NCBI GenBank assembly: GCA_029448655.1
Contig: JACCLO010000018.1
Span: 186,001-250,000 of the forward strand
Source: Wolfiporia cocos
Taxonomy: Eukaryota > Basidiomycota > Agaricomycetes > Polyporales > Phaeolaceae
Direction: 5' to 3'
Length of the DNA: 64,000 nucleotides
Part shown: positions 1-10,605 of the stretch, piece after piece
Numbering within the stretch: position 1 is the first letter of the stretch
How the letters are laid out: every line of letters begins with the position of its first letter
The notes under the pieces: model-generated
What the model saw: only the letters and a program-made list of their open reading frames with translations
Database searches by the model: none
What the model was told of the DNA's origin: nothing
Translations under genes and position numbers: made by a program

Positions 1-91
1 CACTACCACTGAAGCCTATGTTATGCCAGTGGGGCATCATTGAGAGGTGTGCTCTTAGGTGGGGGGATGGGTGAGTGGTTTTGTGACAAAC

Positions 92-380
92 AGATTCCTA
101 GATATTATGAAGGACATCAAGAGCCAACTGTATGTCTACTGCCATATACATGTGATCATCAACTCATGCCCTTCACAGCATCAATACTCCAGGCATGATA
201 GAGCATGTGTCAAACCTCTTCCATGGATACCCCACACTTATCCAGGGGTTCAACACCTTTCTTCCAGCTGGTTACTGGATTGACTTTGCCACAGATGTGC
301 ATGACTGCAATGCAAGCTTCTTATACTATTTCTTTCTTAATGAACCAACAATACTGTTACAAATGCAATATACATTATGA
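92..380 (+). pseudogene. SIN3-like PAH-domain fragment
   Basis: Two exon pieces join across a 49-nt GT-AG intron (130-178). Together they read FLDIMKDIKSQL, then [14 protein letters not shown], then [13 protein letters not shown]. This matches the paired amphipathic helix domain of SIN3 corepressors, which binds short helices of transcription factors in the nucleus. An acceptor at 91-93 suggests another upstream intron. Only one PAH-sized unit is present, whereas SIN3 proteins are far longer with several PAH repeats. The frame ends at a stop near 380 and nothing SIN3-like follows, so I read it as a broken or captured fragment. The family assignment is fairly firm; whether the piece is expressed is unknown. 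Confidence 0.6.
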
Positions 381-420
381 GGTGAGTCGAAATTGTACAA
401 CTTGTCATTCACTATAATGT

Positions 421-744
421 ACTACCTCCCACCACCCTGCTTAAGAACATTGTGCAGGTGTACTTCATTCAATTATAGTACACACGTGCTCCCCTCCCCC
501 TCCTCTATTGCAGACATCTGGTGTCATCCACATTTGTGTTGCTGGCCAGACCACTACAGTGCCACACACATTCTGATGAGTAACCCAAACTCGGACATGC
601 TTCTTTCATGTATGCTTCTTTAGATCGTCTATATAAACCCAATTTTGTCGCTTCCACTCCTTAACTCTTGACCACCACCTACTCTGTAAGTTGCATGTAT
701 TTCACTACAGTAATACTAACCAACCAATTGTATAGACTGTTATA
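421..744. other. Unassigned stretch upstream of the gene remnant at 745
   Basis: No coding segment or repeat end could be recognised. A TATA-like TCTATATAAA lies near 626-640, about 110 bases before the ATG at 745, and could be a promoter remnant for the following gene. Confidence 0.3.
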
Positions 745-835
745 ATGGCTCATGGTCAACACAACCAAAAGAACCACCAACAAACCACAAAGAGCAAGGT
801 ACTTCCAGCACTCAAACTCACCACCCTTGCTGCCA

Positions 836-1691
836 TGACACAGTCTTACCTGGGACTGTGGGATCGGTGCAGCTGGGGAAGCCCTTATGCCTGGTGAGCT
901 ACATACAGTAGCGGCAGAGGATGAACAGTGCGGTGCAAATGGGTGGCCTAAGTTCCCTAACACATAGCCGCAGTCATACTGCCAGAGGAGGGACACACAG
1001 CTCAGACGAAACAGGGATGGACAGCATCCAGCACCACAGATCAGAGGACAAGAAAGGGGCCTAAGCCCAGTTGCCGAGAATCTCAAAGATGGGGAGTAAG
1101 CCCCATCTGTCTGAGCTAATATACATCAGTGTAGAGACTACCAAGCCAGCCCTAAAGTAGAGGCCTGTGTGCAGACCAGTGCAAGGAAGTGCTAAGGGCA
1201 ACTTACCATCATGTTACATGGTTACTGGCACTGCACACAGACCTGACCTTTAGGGCTGGGTCGTTAGGGGTACTGATCATGTATATATACCAGTAGTGTA
1301 GTGTTCTGAGTTCCTCAGAACTAGTATCCTCAGCCTAGGGGGCATTCCCCTGGGATCTTCACTACTGCTTACTTGTGTGTATGTGGGCCTGCTCGAAACT
1401 CTGAGGCTGGTGGAGAGAGCACCAGTTCTTGGTAACAAGGGGGGATATCCCCGCTATGTGGTACACACAGATTCCTGTGTCATAACTAAGGTAATGCTAA
1501 ATGTAACTACTGTGACTGTGATGTGAGTATATGTGATGCACACTACCCTGGAGTGCCTATCTACTGGGTCAGGTGGTCTAGTAATGGTATCTAGGGTGTG
1601 GACATGGAGCATACTGAGGGGTGCAGGTGGAATGCATGCTGCAGTACCAAGTGAGGGATGTACATAAGCCCCTATGGGCAGTTCTGCGACA
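836..1691 (-). repeat. Solo LTR, TGTCACA family, TSD TGCCA
   Basis: It begins TGACACAG (the reverse complement of the family's 3' end) and ends with a mutated TGCGACA. TGCCA flanks it at 831-835 and 1692-1696. A TATA-like site and the family hairpin (AGATGGGG, loop, CCCCATCT) lie near 1090-1125 on the minus strand. The LTR is itself interrupted by a plus-strand LTR piece. Confidence 0.75.
1201..1482 (+). repeat. 5'-truncated plus-strand LTR inside the 836-1691 LTR
   Basis: The segment carries the family's TATA region (ATGTATATATACC near 1280), the GTTCTGAG/CTCAGAAC hairpin, and the 3' end CTGTGTCA at 1475-1482. Minus-strand LTR sequence resumes directly after it. The two arms form a large inverted repeat around 1145-1260. 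No TGTCACA start was found, so it is truncated or recombined. Confidence 0.6.
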
Positions 1692-2553
1692 TGCCATACT
1701 GTCAGTTGACAACAACGTAGCACCACCCACCAATGAGCTTGTCAATCAGGTCACTGTGCTTTGTATTGAGGACCGACCCCTGCAAGGGGGGCCCATGCCT
1801 GCTACCAATGATGTGCTCACCACAGCTAACCCTGGTGATGAGTGGGGGGTTGTCGAAGGGACATTAAACGGAAATAAAATCGTGTTAAAATCTCACGATT
1901 ATATGGTGAGTCTAAACTACAATATTATTTGACTATCTGTCTCTTACTGAGATTGAAGACTATGACAAAATATTTCTTATGTCAGATGCTAAGTGAGGGA
2001 AGATGTACAACAGGGAGATCGCCTCAGTAAGTCACCTTGTTTCTGACTTAATATTGAGTACTTAAATTCATTAACCTGGTTCCTCCATGCTGCTGGATTT
2101 CATGATGTTCCAGGTTGTAAACATGGAGGTAGCAGCTGCAGCATAGGGCATCCAAGCATCAAGAAGTCAATATGTTTCCATACTGTAAGTTAATAGATTG
2201 TATCATTGTTACATATTCTTATTCTTATGGCTTACAGAATCGCAGGGACAGAGTGACTGTGCCTTTCATCAATAGGTACAATTTTTTCCATCACAATCCC
2301 TGTAATTTTTACATGACCACTAGGCTTCACAACCAACTGTTGCTTCAGATCTAATGATGTCTTGTATGATTCATCAAGGGCATGCTGGGATTTAATTCAG
2401 CCCCTTATCAGACCAGAAACAGTTCCTGATACCAATTTTTGTCAATCAATAAGATGACATGATACTGAAGTGCCAATGTCTCCCAGCATTACTCTTCTAT
2501 TCTCAATCCCCCTAGTTTTTCTCTGAGGCTCAGAAGATGCCCTCCTATGTAGA

Positions 2554-3010
2554 TGTCACGGTTTTTGGACCGTGGCATGGCCGTGGGTCGAACACCTGCC
2601 TCTAAAGCCATAATAACACGTGATTTCAGCATTAGCCCCGTAGTGTAGTGGTACAGCGCCCCCATAGCCGCTAACTACTCACATGACAAGTCGCACATTG
2701 CTTATGTACTGTAGCACATGACTCAGCCTGCGCACGACCCCTTACTGTAGGGTAGGTAGTACTGCGCGCTTCGGCCATCTGAGCATGTATATAGTCTACT
2801 GCGCTGGGGCCTTACAGCCCCATGCTTGTTATTCTCGATGTTCTGATGACACCTCTACCACCTCACGTGCCTGCTCGCTGAGCCCCTCATACCTCTGCTA
2901 GTCTGTGCTTCCGCCTTAGGGCATAGGGTTATACCCTGTAAGACAGGCCTGCAAGCATGACCTTGGAGAGCGACGTTAGGATGTCTCGGTATGAGGCGTT
3001 TTCTGTGTCA
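2554..3010 (+). repeat. Solo LTR (457 bp), TSD GTAGA
   Basis: It runs from TGTCACGG to CTGTGTCA with perfect GTAGA duplications at 2549-2553 and 3011-3015. TATA-like GCATGTATATAG lies near 2783, and the hairpin TGGGGC-CTTACA-GCCCCA is at 2805-2822. Removing it restores an open frame in the host gene remnant. Confidence 0.9.
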
Positions 3011-3333
3011 GTAGATGTCACAGTAAACCATAAGTGCACTGGTCCCAACCTGGACTGTCCATGTCAAAATGATGAAGAGGATTCAGAGCCAGATATATTT
3101 CAAGACAACAGCTCAGAATCAGAGGACAATGAAAATGACAGCATCACAGTGGAGGCTGCCTTTCCAGACACAGATGAAGATGTGCATACCAATTACTTGT
3201 GGGAGGTATGTGTTGAAGTATCTTAGTCCAACAGCCCACAAATAATATGTCTACAAGGCATATCTTACAATGCAGCTCAAGTTTGCTGAGCTCCAGCAAT
3301 CTGCATGCCACCTCAAAATGGAAAATGCTACTC

Positions 3334-3965
3334 TATCACAAGATGACTCACCTAGCATGACTCCCCATTAACCTAGAAATGTGGGAGATATCCAGCATTG
3401 AGGATCCCAAGTGCTTGCCCACTGTGTTGTGGGTAGAGGCTAGCCCTTAGTCTGAGAGGACGAAGGCAAGGGAGATCGCATGCAGGGAAAGAATATCAAG
3501 GGGCGCATAGGCCCTAAGATGACAATATTAGGACTAAGGTTCTAATAACCCTATCCCCTAGGTTATATACATGAGTGCCAGCATATTGGTAAGCCAGGCA
3601 TTGGTATCATAAGTGCCTTTAGTCAGCCCTAATGGCATGACTAAGGCAGGCATGACTATATGAGTAAGTCCAAGCCCAGTAATGGTCTGGGCTGACAATG
3701 AGTCATGGCCCCTGTGTCACAGATGCTGAGGTGTAGCATTAGCATTGTAGGTCAGGTGCTGCACATAGTCACCTGCCTACATGTCATGGCCACGTGCTAC
3801 CTATCTGCCATGTACCTAAGGCCCTACACCACCAGTGATGGGGGCAAGGGTTGGTGTAAGCCTTGAGGGCTTTGAGGGGGTGCCCTTGGACCCATATAGT
3901 AGGAGTCTCCACATGTAATATGGCATAAGATGAGAAAATAAGGGGGAACATACTTTCTTGTGACA
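3334..3965 (-). repeat. Solo LTR (632 bp), TSD TACTC
   Basis: Its terminal end is mutated (TATCACAAG for TGACACAAG) and the other end is TTGTGACA. TACTC flanks it at 3329-3333 and 3966-3970. A minus-strand TATA (TTATATACATG) lies near 3563. Excision restores the reading frame of the interrupted gene. Confidence 0.75.
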
Positions 3966-4083
3966 TACTCTAAAGGCTACCACAAAAGAAAAGAACATGA
4001 AGGGTGGGAGAGGCACCAAGCACCATTGGGGAAGTCTGGAGGAACAGATTTTGTCTCACAGAAGACTCTTTTCCCTCACTGTC

Positions 4084-4706
4084 TGACATGAAATACTCAC
4101 TTGTTGTATAGTTTGAGGTGATGAGTTTGAGGGTTGTCGCCTAGTAGGTGTGAGAGTCAAGCTGTCACAGGTGATGAACACAATAGACATTGTCAGAGAG
4201 AGATGAATTGTTCTAAGGTTGTAACACCTTAGAGTTTAGTTTATATACATTGTAAGGCAGACCCCTAATACCATAAGTAATACCTATGATACTAGTAGCC
4301 TATGATACTAGTAGGGTGTAGGGTTAGACCAGTAACGGTTGTAAGCTGAGCCATGTGAATCTTCCTTAGCCAATAGCCTTAAGGGCTTGTTGTATCAGTC
4401 AGTGTAAGTATGAGTCATGGGACTGATGATGTGGCTATGACTTCATGAGCTAAGTATGCCTATGAAGTGCAGTCATTGTGATGTCGCCATAGGCAAGGTC
4501 TAGTACTATGATATAACCATGATGTCAGAGATGATGTCGTTGTCTAGCTTTGTGATGTAGTTAGAGACTTGTCTAGTATATGATGTAACCGTGATGTCAT
4601 TGATGATGTCATGGTCTAGATTATGAGTTTAGCCGTGTTTGTTATGGCTTGTCTTTAAGTTTGTGTGATGGTAGATTAGATTAGATTGTCATCACATGAT
4701 TGTAGT
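4084..4706 (-). repeat. Solo LTR, degenerate 5' end, TSD CTGTC
   Basis: It starts TGACATGAAATACTCACTTG, close to other family 3' ends, and carries a minus-strand TATA near 4243. CTGTC flanks it at 4079-4083 and 4707-4711. The expected TGTGACA end is not recognisable, but joining the flanks extends the interrupted frame. The U3 part contains imperfect repeats built on GATGTCAT and GTCTAG spaced 30-65 bases apart (4440-4620). Confidence 0.55.
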
Positions 4707-4799
4707 CTGTCTGGACCTTGCTTAGGGTTTGACATCTAAGTATCCCAGTTGGTTTACTTAAATATGCATTTGTGTAGTTTGTATGCTGTGAGGCGTAGC

Positions 4800-5871
4800 T
4801 CATTGGGAAAACATTTGGAAAATAGGGCAAAATTTGGTATGTCCCAGAAATCTGCGACAAAAGAACTAGGGATAGAAAGGTCTATGCCAACCATGTATCA
4901 CCCACAGACAGATGGACAAACTGAAAGGACAAATCAGATGCTTGAACAGTACCTCCAATGTTATGTCAACTCCTACCGAAAGGACAATTGGTCTCAGTAC
5001 CTACCTACAGCAGAGTTTGCATATAACAATGCAGCATCAGAAAGTACCAAAGTGTCCCTGTTCTTTATGGAACTTGGAAGACACCCTAAGGCCAGCCCAG
5101 CAGATCTAGCAATTTCAGACAACACAGACTTGAACGAAATAGCACATGACTAATGGAACACACAGGAACAGGAAGGCAGCAGTGCAGCTGGCAGCTGATT
5201 GGATGAAGTGGTACTACAACCAGAAGGCACAAGAAGTTCCCTTCAAGGTTGGAGACAAGGTCATGGTTGACATAAGGGATTATCAGACAACAGGAAGAAG
5301 TCTGGCACCCAGATATATTGGTCCATTCAAGATAGTTGAAAGACTATCAGCCATAACCTTCAGGTTACAAATGGACGATCAATACAGGGCATATCATCCC
5401 ATTTTCCATGCCTTGAAACTAGTACTGTATACTGGAAAGCAGTCAACACTGGAACCTGATGACAATGGAGAATTTGAAGCAGAAGCCATCCTGAATCACC
5501 TGTACACACCAAATGGAAAGGTACAATTCTTGATGTGGTGGAAGGGCTATACTATGGAAAATGATTCATGGAGAAATGAGAAGGACCTCGAGCATGCTAA
5601 GGATCTAGTAATGGATTATAAGTGTGAAAAGATGGCCGAACCCACTAGCCCTCAACAGTCTTTGAGACAGAAGAACCCTCGTGTCCACATATTGGACCCT
5701 GAAGATGACCCCAACTGGAAAGTCAGCAACAGGTACTTGTGGCCAGATTACTGGCCCCTTGTCAAAGATTCAATGAGCCAAGAAGAATGTAAGGCTCAAA
5801 GAAAGTGGGTGGTGAGAGATCCATTCGGGAATTTTGTCAAAGAAGGAACACGATTTAACTCATACTTGTAA
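4800..5871 (+). pseudogene. pol: Ty3/gypsy pol relic: integrase C-terminal half and chromodomain
   Basis: The frame 4749-5153 carries the integrase signature YHPQTDGQTERTNQ, including the third acidic residue of the DDE triad. After a frameshift near 5150, the frame 5146-5871 continues through the integrase C-terminal region (VGDKVMVDIRDYQ, ..YHPIFHALKLV) into a chromodomain (FLMWWKGYTMENDSW). Gag, protease, RT, RNase H and the first integrase acids are missing, so the element is 5'-truncated where it abuts the decayed gene at about 4.75 kb. It ends at a TAA, but dUTPase-like sequence follows in the same frame. Its LTR family supplies the solo LTRs scattered over the window. Confidence 0.8.
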
Positions 5872-6351
5872 TTCATGGTTGGCCCTAAAGGAAAAGAACC
5901 CTACAAAGGTTCAGACCTTGTGGCCGGTTTCAACATCCACTCATCTGAAGATATCTGAATTAACCTGCACCTAACCATAGTCGTGCCAACTGATCTCAAG
6001 ATTCTACTACCTTATGGTAGTTTCACAAAACTTGAAATCAGATCCAGTATGGCAAAGACAGGTTTGCAGGTACAGGGTGGTATCATAGATTGGGATTACT
6101 GGGGGGAAGTAAAAGTCATGTTGCATAACTTCACCGACTACCTGTACTATGTCAATGCTGGCAACAGGATTGTACAACTCATACTACACCAAGTTGCACA
6201 CCCCGAAATCAGACACAACACCATCATCAACTATGATAAGTTGTACCTTAATGACACCAAGCACAGAGAGCAAGGCTTTGGCCATACTGGACAACAACTT
6301 CAAGAGCAAGCAAAACCCAACCCTTTAGTGGGCTCTGGTACAACTCAATAA
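5872..6351 (+). pseudogene. Degenerate dUTPase domain downstream of the relic chromodomain
   Basis: In the same frame as the chromodomain ORF, all five dUTPase motifs can be traced. Motif 1 is AGFNIHSSE, motif 2 IRSSMAKTGL, motif 3 GGIIDWDYWGE (catalytic Asp and Tyr kept), motif 4 AGNRIVQLIL and motif 5 REQGFGHTG. dUTPases hydrolyse dUTP to dUMP and pyrophosphate and limit uracil in cDNA. Two in-frame stops (TAA at 5869, TGA near 5956) lie between the chromodomain and the motif core; at least the second looks like decay. The placement, C-terminal to integrase and chromodomain, differs from the intact family in this window, where dUTPase lies between protease and RT. Confidence 0.75.
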
Positions 6352-6406
6352 GCCAATGAACAGTTTGACAAACAGATGGAAATTCTTCACCAAGACATCA
6401 AATTGT

Positions 6407-6419
6407 AAGGAGGGGGTAA
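6407..6419 (+). other. Polypurine tract of the gypsy relic
   Basis: AAGGAGGGGGTAA lies immediately before the LTR start TGTCACAG, the usual position of the plus-strand primer of an LTR retrotransposon. It ties the TGTCACA LTR family to this relic. Confidence 0.8.
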
Positions 6420-6875
6420 TGTCACAGATTTTTCCTTATTTTTAGTCATTTTTCTTGTATTTCTATGACTTATTCTTCGTTATCTGTGTACAAGTCTATA
6501 CTTATTGGTACTTATCAACAAACATATTGCTGACCCTAGCATAGTGTTGCTAGGCCTAGACTTAGAACCTTCTGGCAGGTTCTACTGACACAACTATCTT
6601 GTGGGACTCACTGAATAAAGCCTTGAAGTACTTGTTGGTGCTTAAGGTGAGGGGATAGATGTAGCAGATGATATGAGAGGTAAGGTTGCCAATGTAAAAA
6701 AATAGAACTGAGGTCTGTAAGCCTCAGGTTGATGCCTTATATACACATTGGTAAAGCAACCCAGAAGGGGCTGCCCTAAAGTAACAGGTCTGTGCACTGT
6801 AATGCACACAATGTTGAAGTCCATTGTACTAATAGACCATGCTTGCCAGTAATGGCTGAGCCAGTAAGAACCTTT

Positions 6876-7304
6876 TGTCACAGTACGCCCCAGTGACTCT
6901 TTCTTATTCACGTGACCTAGCATATCATTTCTTTTGGTTGATAAGTGGTAATAGCTAGTCATTCTATACCTTAGCTTTCATGCGTCCACATGGTACATAG
7001 TCAGGTGACCCCTAGATAGCGCACAGGCCATCTCTTTAGGGCAGCATTGCCTATAGCGACATTCATGTATATATGCGTGAGCTGAGGACTTACATCCTCA
7101 GTTCTAACATTCTCAACGTAGAGTCAATCATACTCTCGTTCACAAACCTCTGCATGTGCCGTTAGCCAGCAAACTTATACTTCATGCCTTGCTAGTCTGA
7201 GGGCTTACAGACAGAGGTGACTATATTCCAGCTTGGTACACTGGATATTAGGTGTATATAGGCTTCCCCCGCTACATGGTCATATGTACGTTTGTACTGT
7301 GTCA
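6876..7304 (+). repeat. Nested solo LTR (429 bp), TSD CCTTT
   Basis: It runs from TGTCACAGTACG to CTGTGTCA with perfect CCTTT duplications at 6871-6875 and 7305-7309. TATA ATGTATATATG lies near 7065. The hairpin CTGAGGA-CTTACA-TCCTCAG is at 7082-7101. Confidence 0.9.
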
Positions 7305-7447
7305 CCTTTGTTAGAGACCATAGGTCCCTGTTGACATGGTGGCAACATGCATGAGTAAGTGAAGTAAGCATACTAACATACACCGGTGTCAGGATATGAG
7401 TAATGCTGTGCTTTTAGCTTGTGATATGACATGGGCTGCTTATGTAG

Positions 7448-7969
7448 TGTCACAGTACGTTTGTGATTGCGTATGGTGCTCACTTCCCTAGGCTTTCAGC
7501 ATAGAATCCCCTAGGCTGTGGGGATCTCATCGTGCCGACTCCCTTTCCTTCTGTCTCTCCTCTGTTATCTTATCGTAGCACCTGACTTATTAGATTAGCA
7601 CTTTAGGGTAGCGCACGCCTCAGGTACTCGCATGCATGAGCACTCGGTCACAGGTAGTTACATGGTTACGTTACTTGTATGGTCACCCTTAGTTACAGGC
7701 ACACGGTCCAGTACTTTAGGGTTGGTACTAGATACTTAGCGTACTTTCTCGCCATGTATATATTCTACGATGAGATGGCCTTACCGCCATCTTTTGGATT
7801 CTCGACAACTGGGCTAGGCCCCTTTCCTACTCGCTGTGTGCCGTGTTCCTCTCATAGATCGACTTGTCCTCTCACTACAAGTACTAAGCTGGGAACTAGT
7901 TGTAGTGTCTGTGATCAGTGTGAGGTCCCTGGCTTGAGAGCCAGTCGCACAGCCTGTAAGTCTGTGTCA
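7448..7969 (+). repeat. Nested solo LTR (522 bp), TSD TGTAG
   Basis: It runs from TGTCACAGTACG to TGTAAGTCTGTGTCA with perfect TGTAG duplications at 7443-7447 and 7970-7974. TATA ATGTATATATTC lies near 7755. The hairpin AGATGGC-CTTACC-GCCATCT is at 7773-7792. Confidence 0.9.
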
Positions 7970-8948
7970 TGTAGTAGCTATGACTAGTGTGTTATATATG
8001 CATTGTTATGCTACGATGACATGTAAACGGAAAGATCCATTATTCATAAGCTGTAACTGGTTAAGTAACAGTGGCATGTCGGCTTGTACCATTAAGTACA
8101 GAATAACCCTTCAGGTTGTCGTATAAACTCCAGAAAAATAGGTAAAAATATGGGAAAAAATGTCAGATCTGTGACATTTACCATATTCCACATGTTTCTG
8201 CATGACTGCTCACTCATGACTCAGCATGTGGCTCACTGACTGATGCTGATAGCTATTTGCAATAGTCACAAAACACCTGCTCCAGGCTCTACCATTACCA
8301 GTCCCATAGCCCTGTGCCCTGAAGTACCGTAGGTCCTGCTTAGGTATTAGGGGTATAACTTATCATGCATATATACTGGTAGACTGAGGCAGTTTAACCT
8401 CAGTTCTAATCACTTCAGTATTAGCTCTAGGCCTGATAAGCCACTGCTTGCACTCTTATACTCATAACAACTCGACTTATATCACCCCTCAAGCCTTATA
8501 GTCTGTGAGTGTTTGGGTTTGTGTCATGGTGTGCACACACCATCTTTTGCTGTCTTCACCTGCTTGCAGGAGCATCCTAATGATGGCCAGTTCAAATAGT
8601 ACAGTCTTCCCACTTCCAGTCAGGGCTTTGCAATGGCTCTGTGTGAGATTGAGGATCTCACAGGATGAGCACATGCACCACTTACAACCTAGCAAAGCGA
8701 AAATGTAATGAGCCTAATTGTAGATCAATCAACTGAGATGGGCCTTATACCATATTCTTATTGGTGTGCATTGCCTAATGAAAGCAACATAGTTGGTCAG
8801 ACGGATAAGTCTTGGAAACATGCACTCACCATATTGTAGCACACCAACTGTATGGCATTGAGGACTCCAAACTTGAACATCTCACGGTACATGTCAGCTG
8901 TGATGGGGTTTTGTGAAAAAGGTGAATATGTGTCAGGATACTGCATAC

Positions 8949-9519
8949 TGACACAGACTTACAGGCTGTGGGACTGGCCCTGTCAGGGAACCTCAAAAGG
9001 ACTAAGTCCCCCAATGGCACAGCAAATATCAGGCAGTTGCGAATGGAGCCCAGCTCCTCCAGCATCAGGTAGTGAGCTAGAAGCCTAACTGCCACCAGAC
9101 TAGCCAGCCATGCACAGAGAGATGAAACCATCGAGGTGATGAAGCTGGCACACAGGGAGCAAGCAAGAAAGGGGCCTAAGCCCATATTTCCAAAATCCTA
9201 AAGATGGGGAGTAAGCCCCATCTTTCTACAACCTATATACAGAGCATCGAAGCAGGCCAGTAATGGCCACCCTAAACTACCAGGCCTGTGTGCTGAGGTA
9301 AGTGAGAGGCTGTGCTACTGTGACCGTTGTATGTAACTATAGTGACCGTGAGGGAATGTGCGCCTACCCTGAGGGCACACATGACATATCTAGTGGGTCT
9401 GGCATCTAACGTAAGAGGTATGATGAGGAGAGGGTGCTAAGGGGTAGGAATATACGCTAAGAGCCATAATAAATCCCGGAAAAAAGCCTGGAGGGTGCCC
9501 CAGAGGTCAATCTGTGACA
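8949..9519 (-). repeat. Solo LTR (571 bp), TSD CATAC
   Basis: It runs from TGACACAGACTTACAG to CTGTGACA with perfect CATAC duplications (8944-8948, 9520-9524). The minus-strand hairpin AGATGGGG/CCCCATCT with loop CTTACT lies at 9202-9223. It sits in an intron of the helicase remnant. Confidence 0.9.
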
Positions 9520-9749
9520 CATACTTGGACACTAAAAGTTCATGCAGCTCACAAAGTTGTGAGACCAGATGTAGATGGATGCTGTGTATGTTTTGATGAT
9601 TCAACCACTTGATGGAATTCTGTGCTTCATAGCTGATGTGTTGAGTGGCCAGTGCTAATCAATTGCTGGCTGTCAGTGGATTGGGTTATCTGAGAGAGGC
9701 ATTTTGTGGGGTTGTGACTCTGGAAGGAGTCACCTGGTAAACTGAACAT

Positions 9750-10308
9750 TGTCACAGAATTCCCAGTGGGGGGTTCTACATTCCTTCGCTATAGGTATTA
9801 TAGGCGCCGCTAGGTGCGCGCGCGCTTCCCTGATCCTCAGCCACCTCCAGCGCCCGTCTAGGACTCCGTCTAGATCATATGACCATAGGTTAGCGCTGTA
9901 GGGTAGCGCGCGCCTTAGGTACTCACGTTAGGGTCACACAAGTACATACGTCACGGTAGTTACATTGTCATGTGCTCTCTTAGTTACGGCGCACAGGCCC
10001 ATACTTTAGGGCGGCCATTACTGGCCAACTCCCCATGTATAAGTACGACAAGATGAGGACTTACATCCTCATCTTTAGGATTCTCGGCAACTGAGCCTCT
10101 GGCTCCTCTCTTGCATTCTGCCTGTGTGCGACGCTGCCCCGGGGGCCCTCTCTGACTTGCTTGACTGTGTGCAGCCTCGACGCGTCGACTTAGGAGTTCC
10201 CCCATGGGATACAGCCGACGTCGCCGTTGCGACTTGTCACACCGCCTTGTAAGGCTTATAGGGACTCCCCTGTAGCCAGGGTCCCACAGACGTTGTAAGT
10301 CTGTGTCA
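9750..10308 (+). repeat. Solo LTR (559 bp), TSD AACAT
   Basis: It runs from TGTCACAGAATTCC to TGTAAGTCTGTGTCA with perfect AACAT duplications (9745-9749, 10309-10313). TATA-like ATGTATAAGT lies near 10034. The hairpin AGATGAGGA-CTTACA-TCCTCATCT is at 10051-10074. Confidence 0.9.
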
Positions 10309-10605
10309 AACATCTGTATTCTGAGGATGTAGATGAGCAAGGACCACCAATGGTATATCCTGGTTCTCTATTACCTGATTGTGGGGTGTTAGGACACTGG
10401 TCAAAGTTCAGGGTGTGGTAAGTAGACAGGCTAGCAGAAGCATAACTGTGCATCTCATTTGCTGATTGAGCTTGATGGTTCCAGGAGTCATAGCAGTAGC
10501 CCATCATCTCTGCATACTCATAGGGAACCTGAGAGCTGGCATGGCATGTGAGCCCAGGATTGACACCATAAGCGCTGTGAGCACCATGACATTCCAGAGG
10601 AGATA

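Larger units (their letters stand above)
745..4732 (+). pseudogene. Unrecognised multi-exon gene remnant split by four solo LTRs
   Basis: From the ATG at 745 the frame reads MAHGQHNQKNHQQTT onward. When the LTRs and one copy of each 5-bp duplication are removed in thought, the frame continues: across 836-1691 (..TTLAA to ILSVDNN..), across 2554-3010 (KMPSYVDVTVNHKC..) and across 3334-3965 (..KMENATL to KATTKEKN..). Across 4084-4706 it reads ..FSLTV to WTLLRV, then a stop at 4730. Introns are visible, for example GTGAGT at 1916 and GTATGT at 3206 to an acceptor near 3274. In-frame stops near 2000 and 2145 show decay. The middle exon is acidic. I do not recognise a domain; the style (repeated, intron-rich, TE-riddled) suggests a transposon-borne or multicopy protein. 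Confidence 0.5.
6586..8176 (-). repeat. Solo LTR inserted in the relic's 3' LTR, carrying two nested LTRs
   Basis: It runs from TGACACAAC to CTGTGACA. The flanks TCTAC and TTTAC (6581-6585, 8177-8181) match at 4 of 5 positions, consistent with an aged duplication. Removing the two nested plus-strand LTRs leaves about 630 bp. Confidence 0.75.
6420..8526 (+). repeat. 3' LTR of the gypsy relic, split by later insertions
   Basis: It starts TGTCACAG right after the polypurine tract, is interrupted at 6586, resumes after 8176 and ends TTGTGTCA at 8526. Without the insert it is about 510 bp. TATA-like GCATATATACTGG lies near 8374, followed by the ACTGAGG/CCTCAGT hairpin. Confidence 0.8.

Noticed and set aside
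82..88. TGTGACA as an LTR end near the window start
   Set aside because: The sequence beside it lacks the family's A-rich or hairpin features and fits an intron of the SIN3-like fragment.
679..1086. 135-aa minus-strand ORF
   Set aside because: It lies in the solo LTR at 836-1691 and its flank, and has no protein-like features.
4707..4800. 5' part of the gypsy relic
   Set aside because: No RT or protease motif is found upstream; the sequence belongs to the interrupted gene up to 4732.
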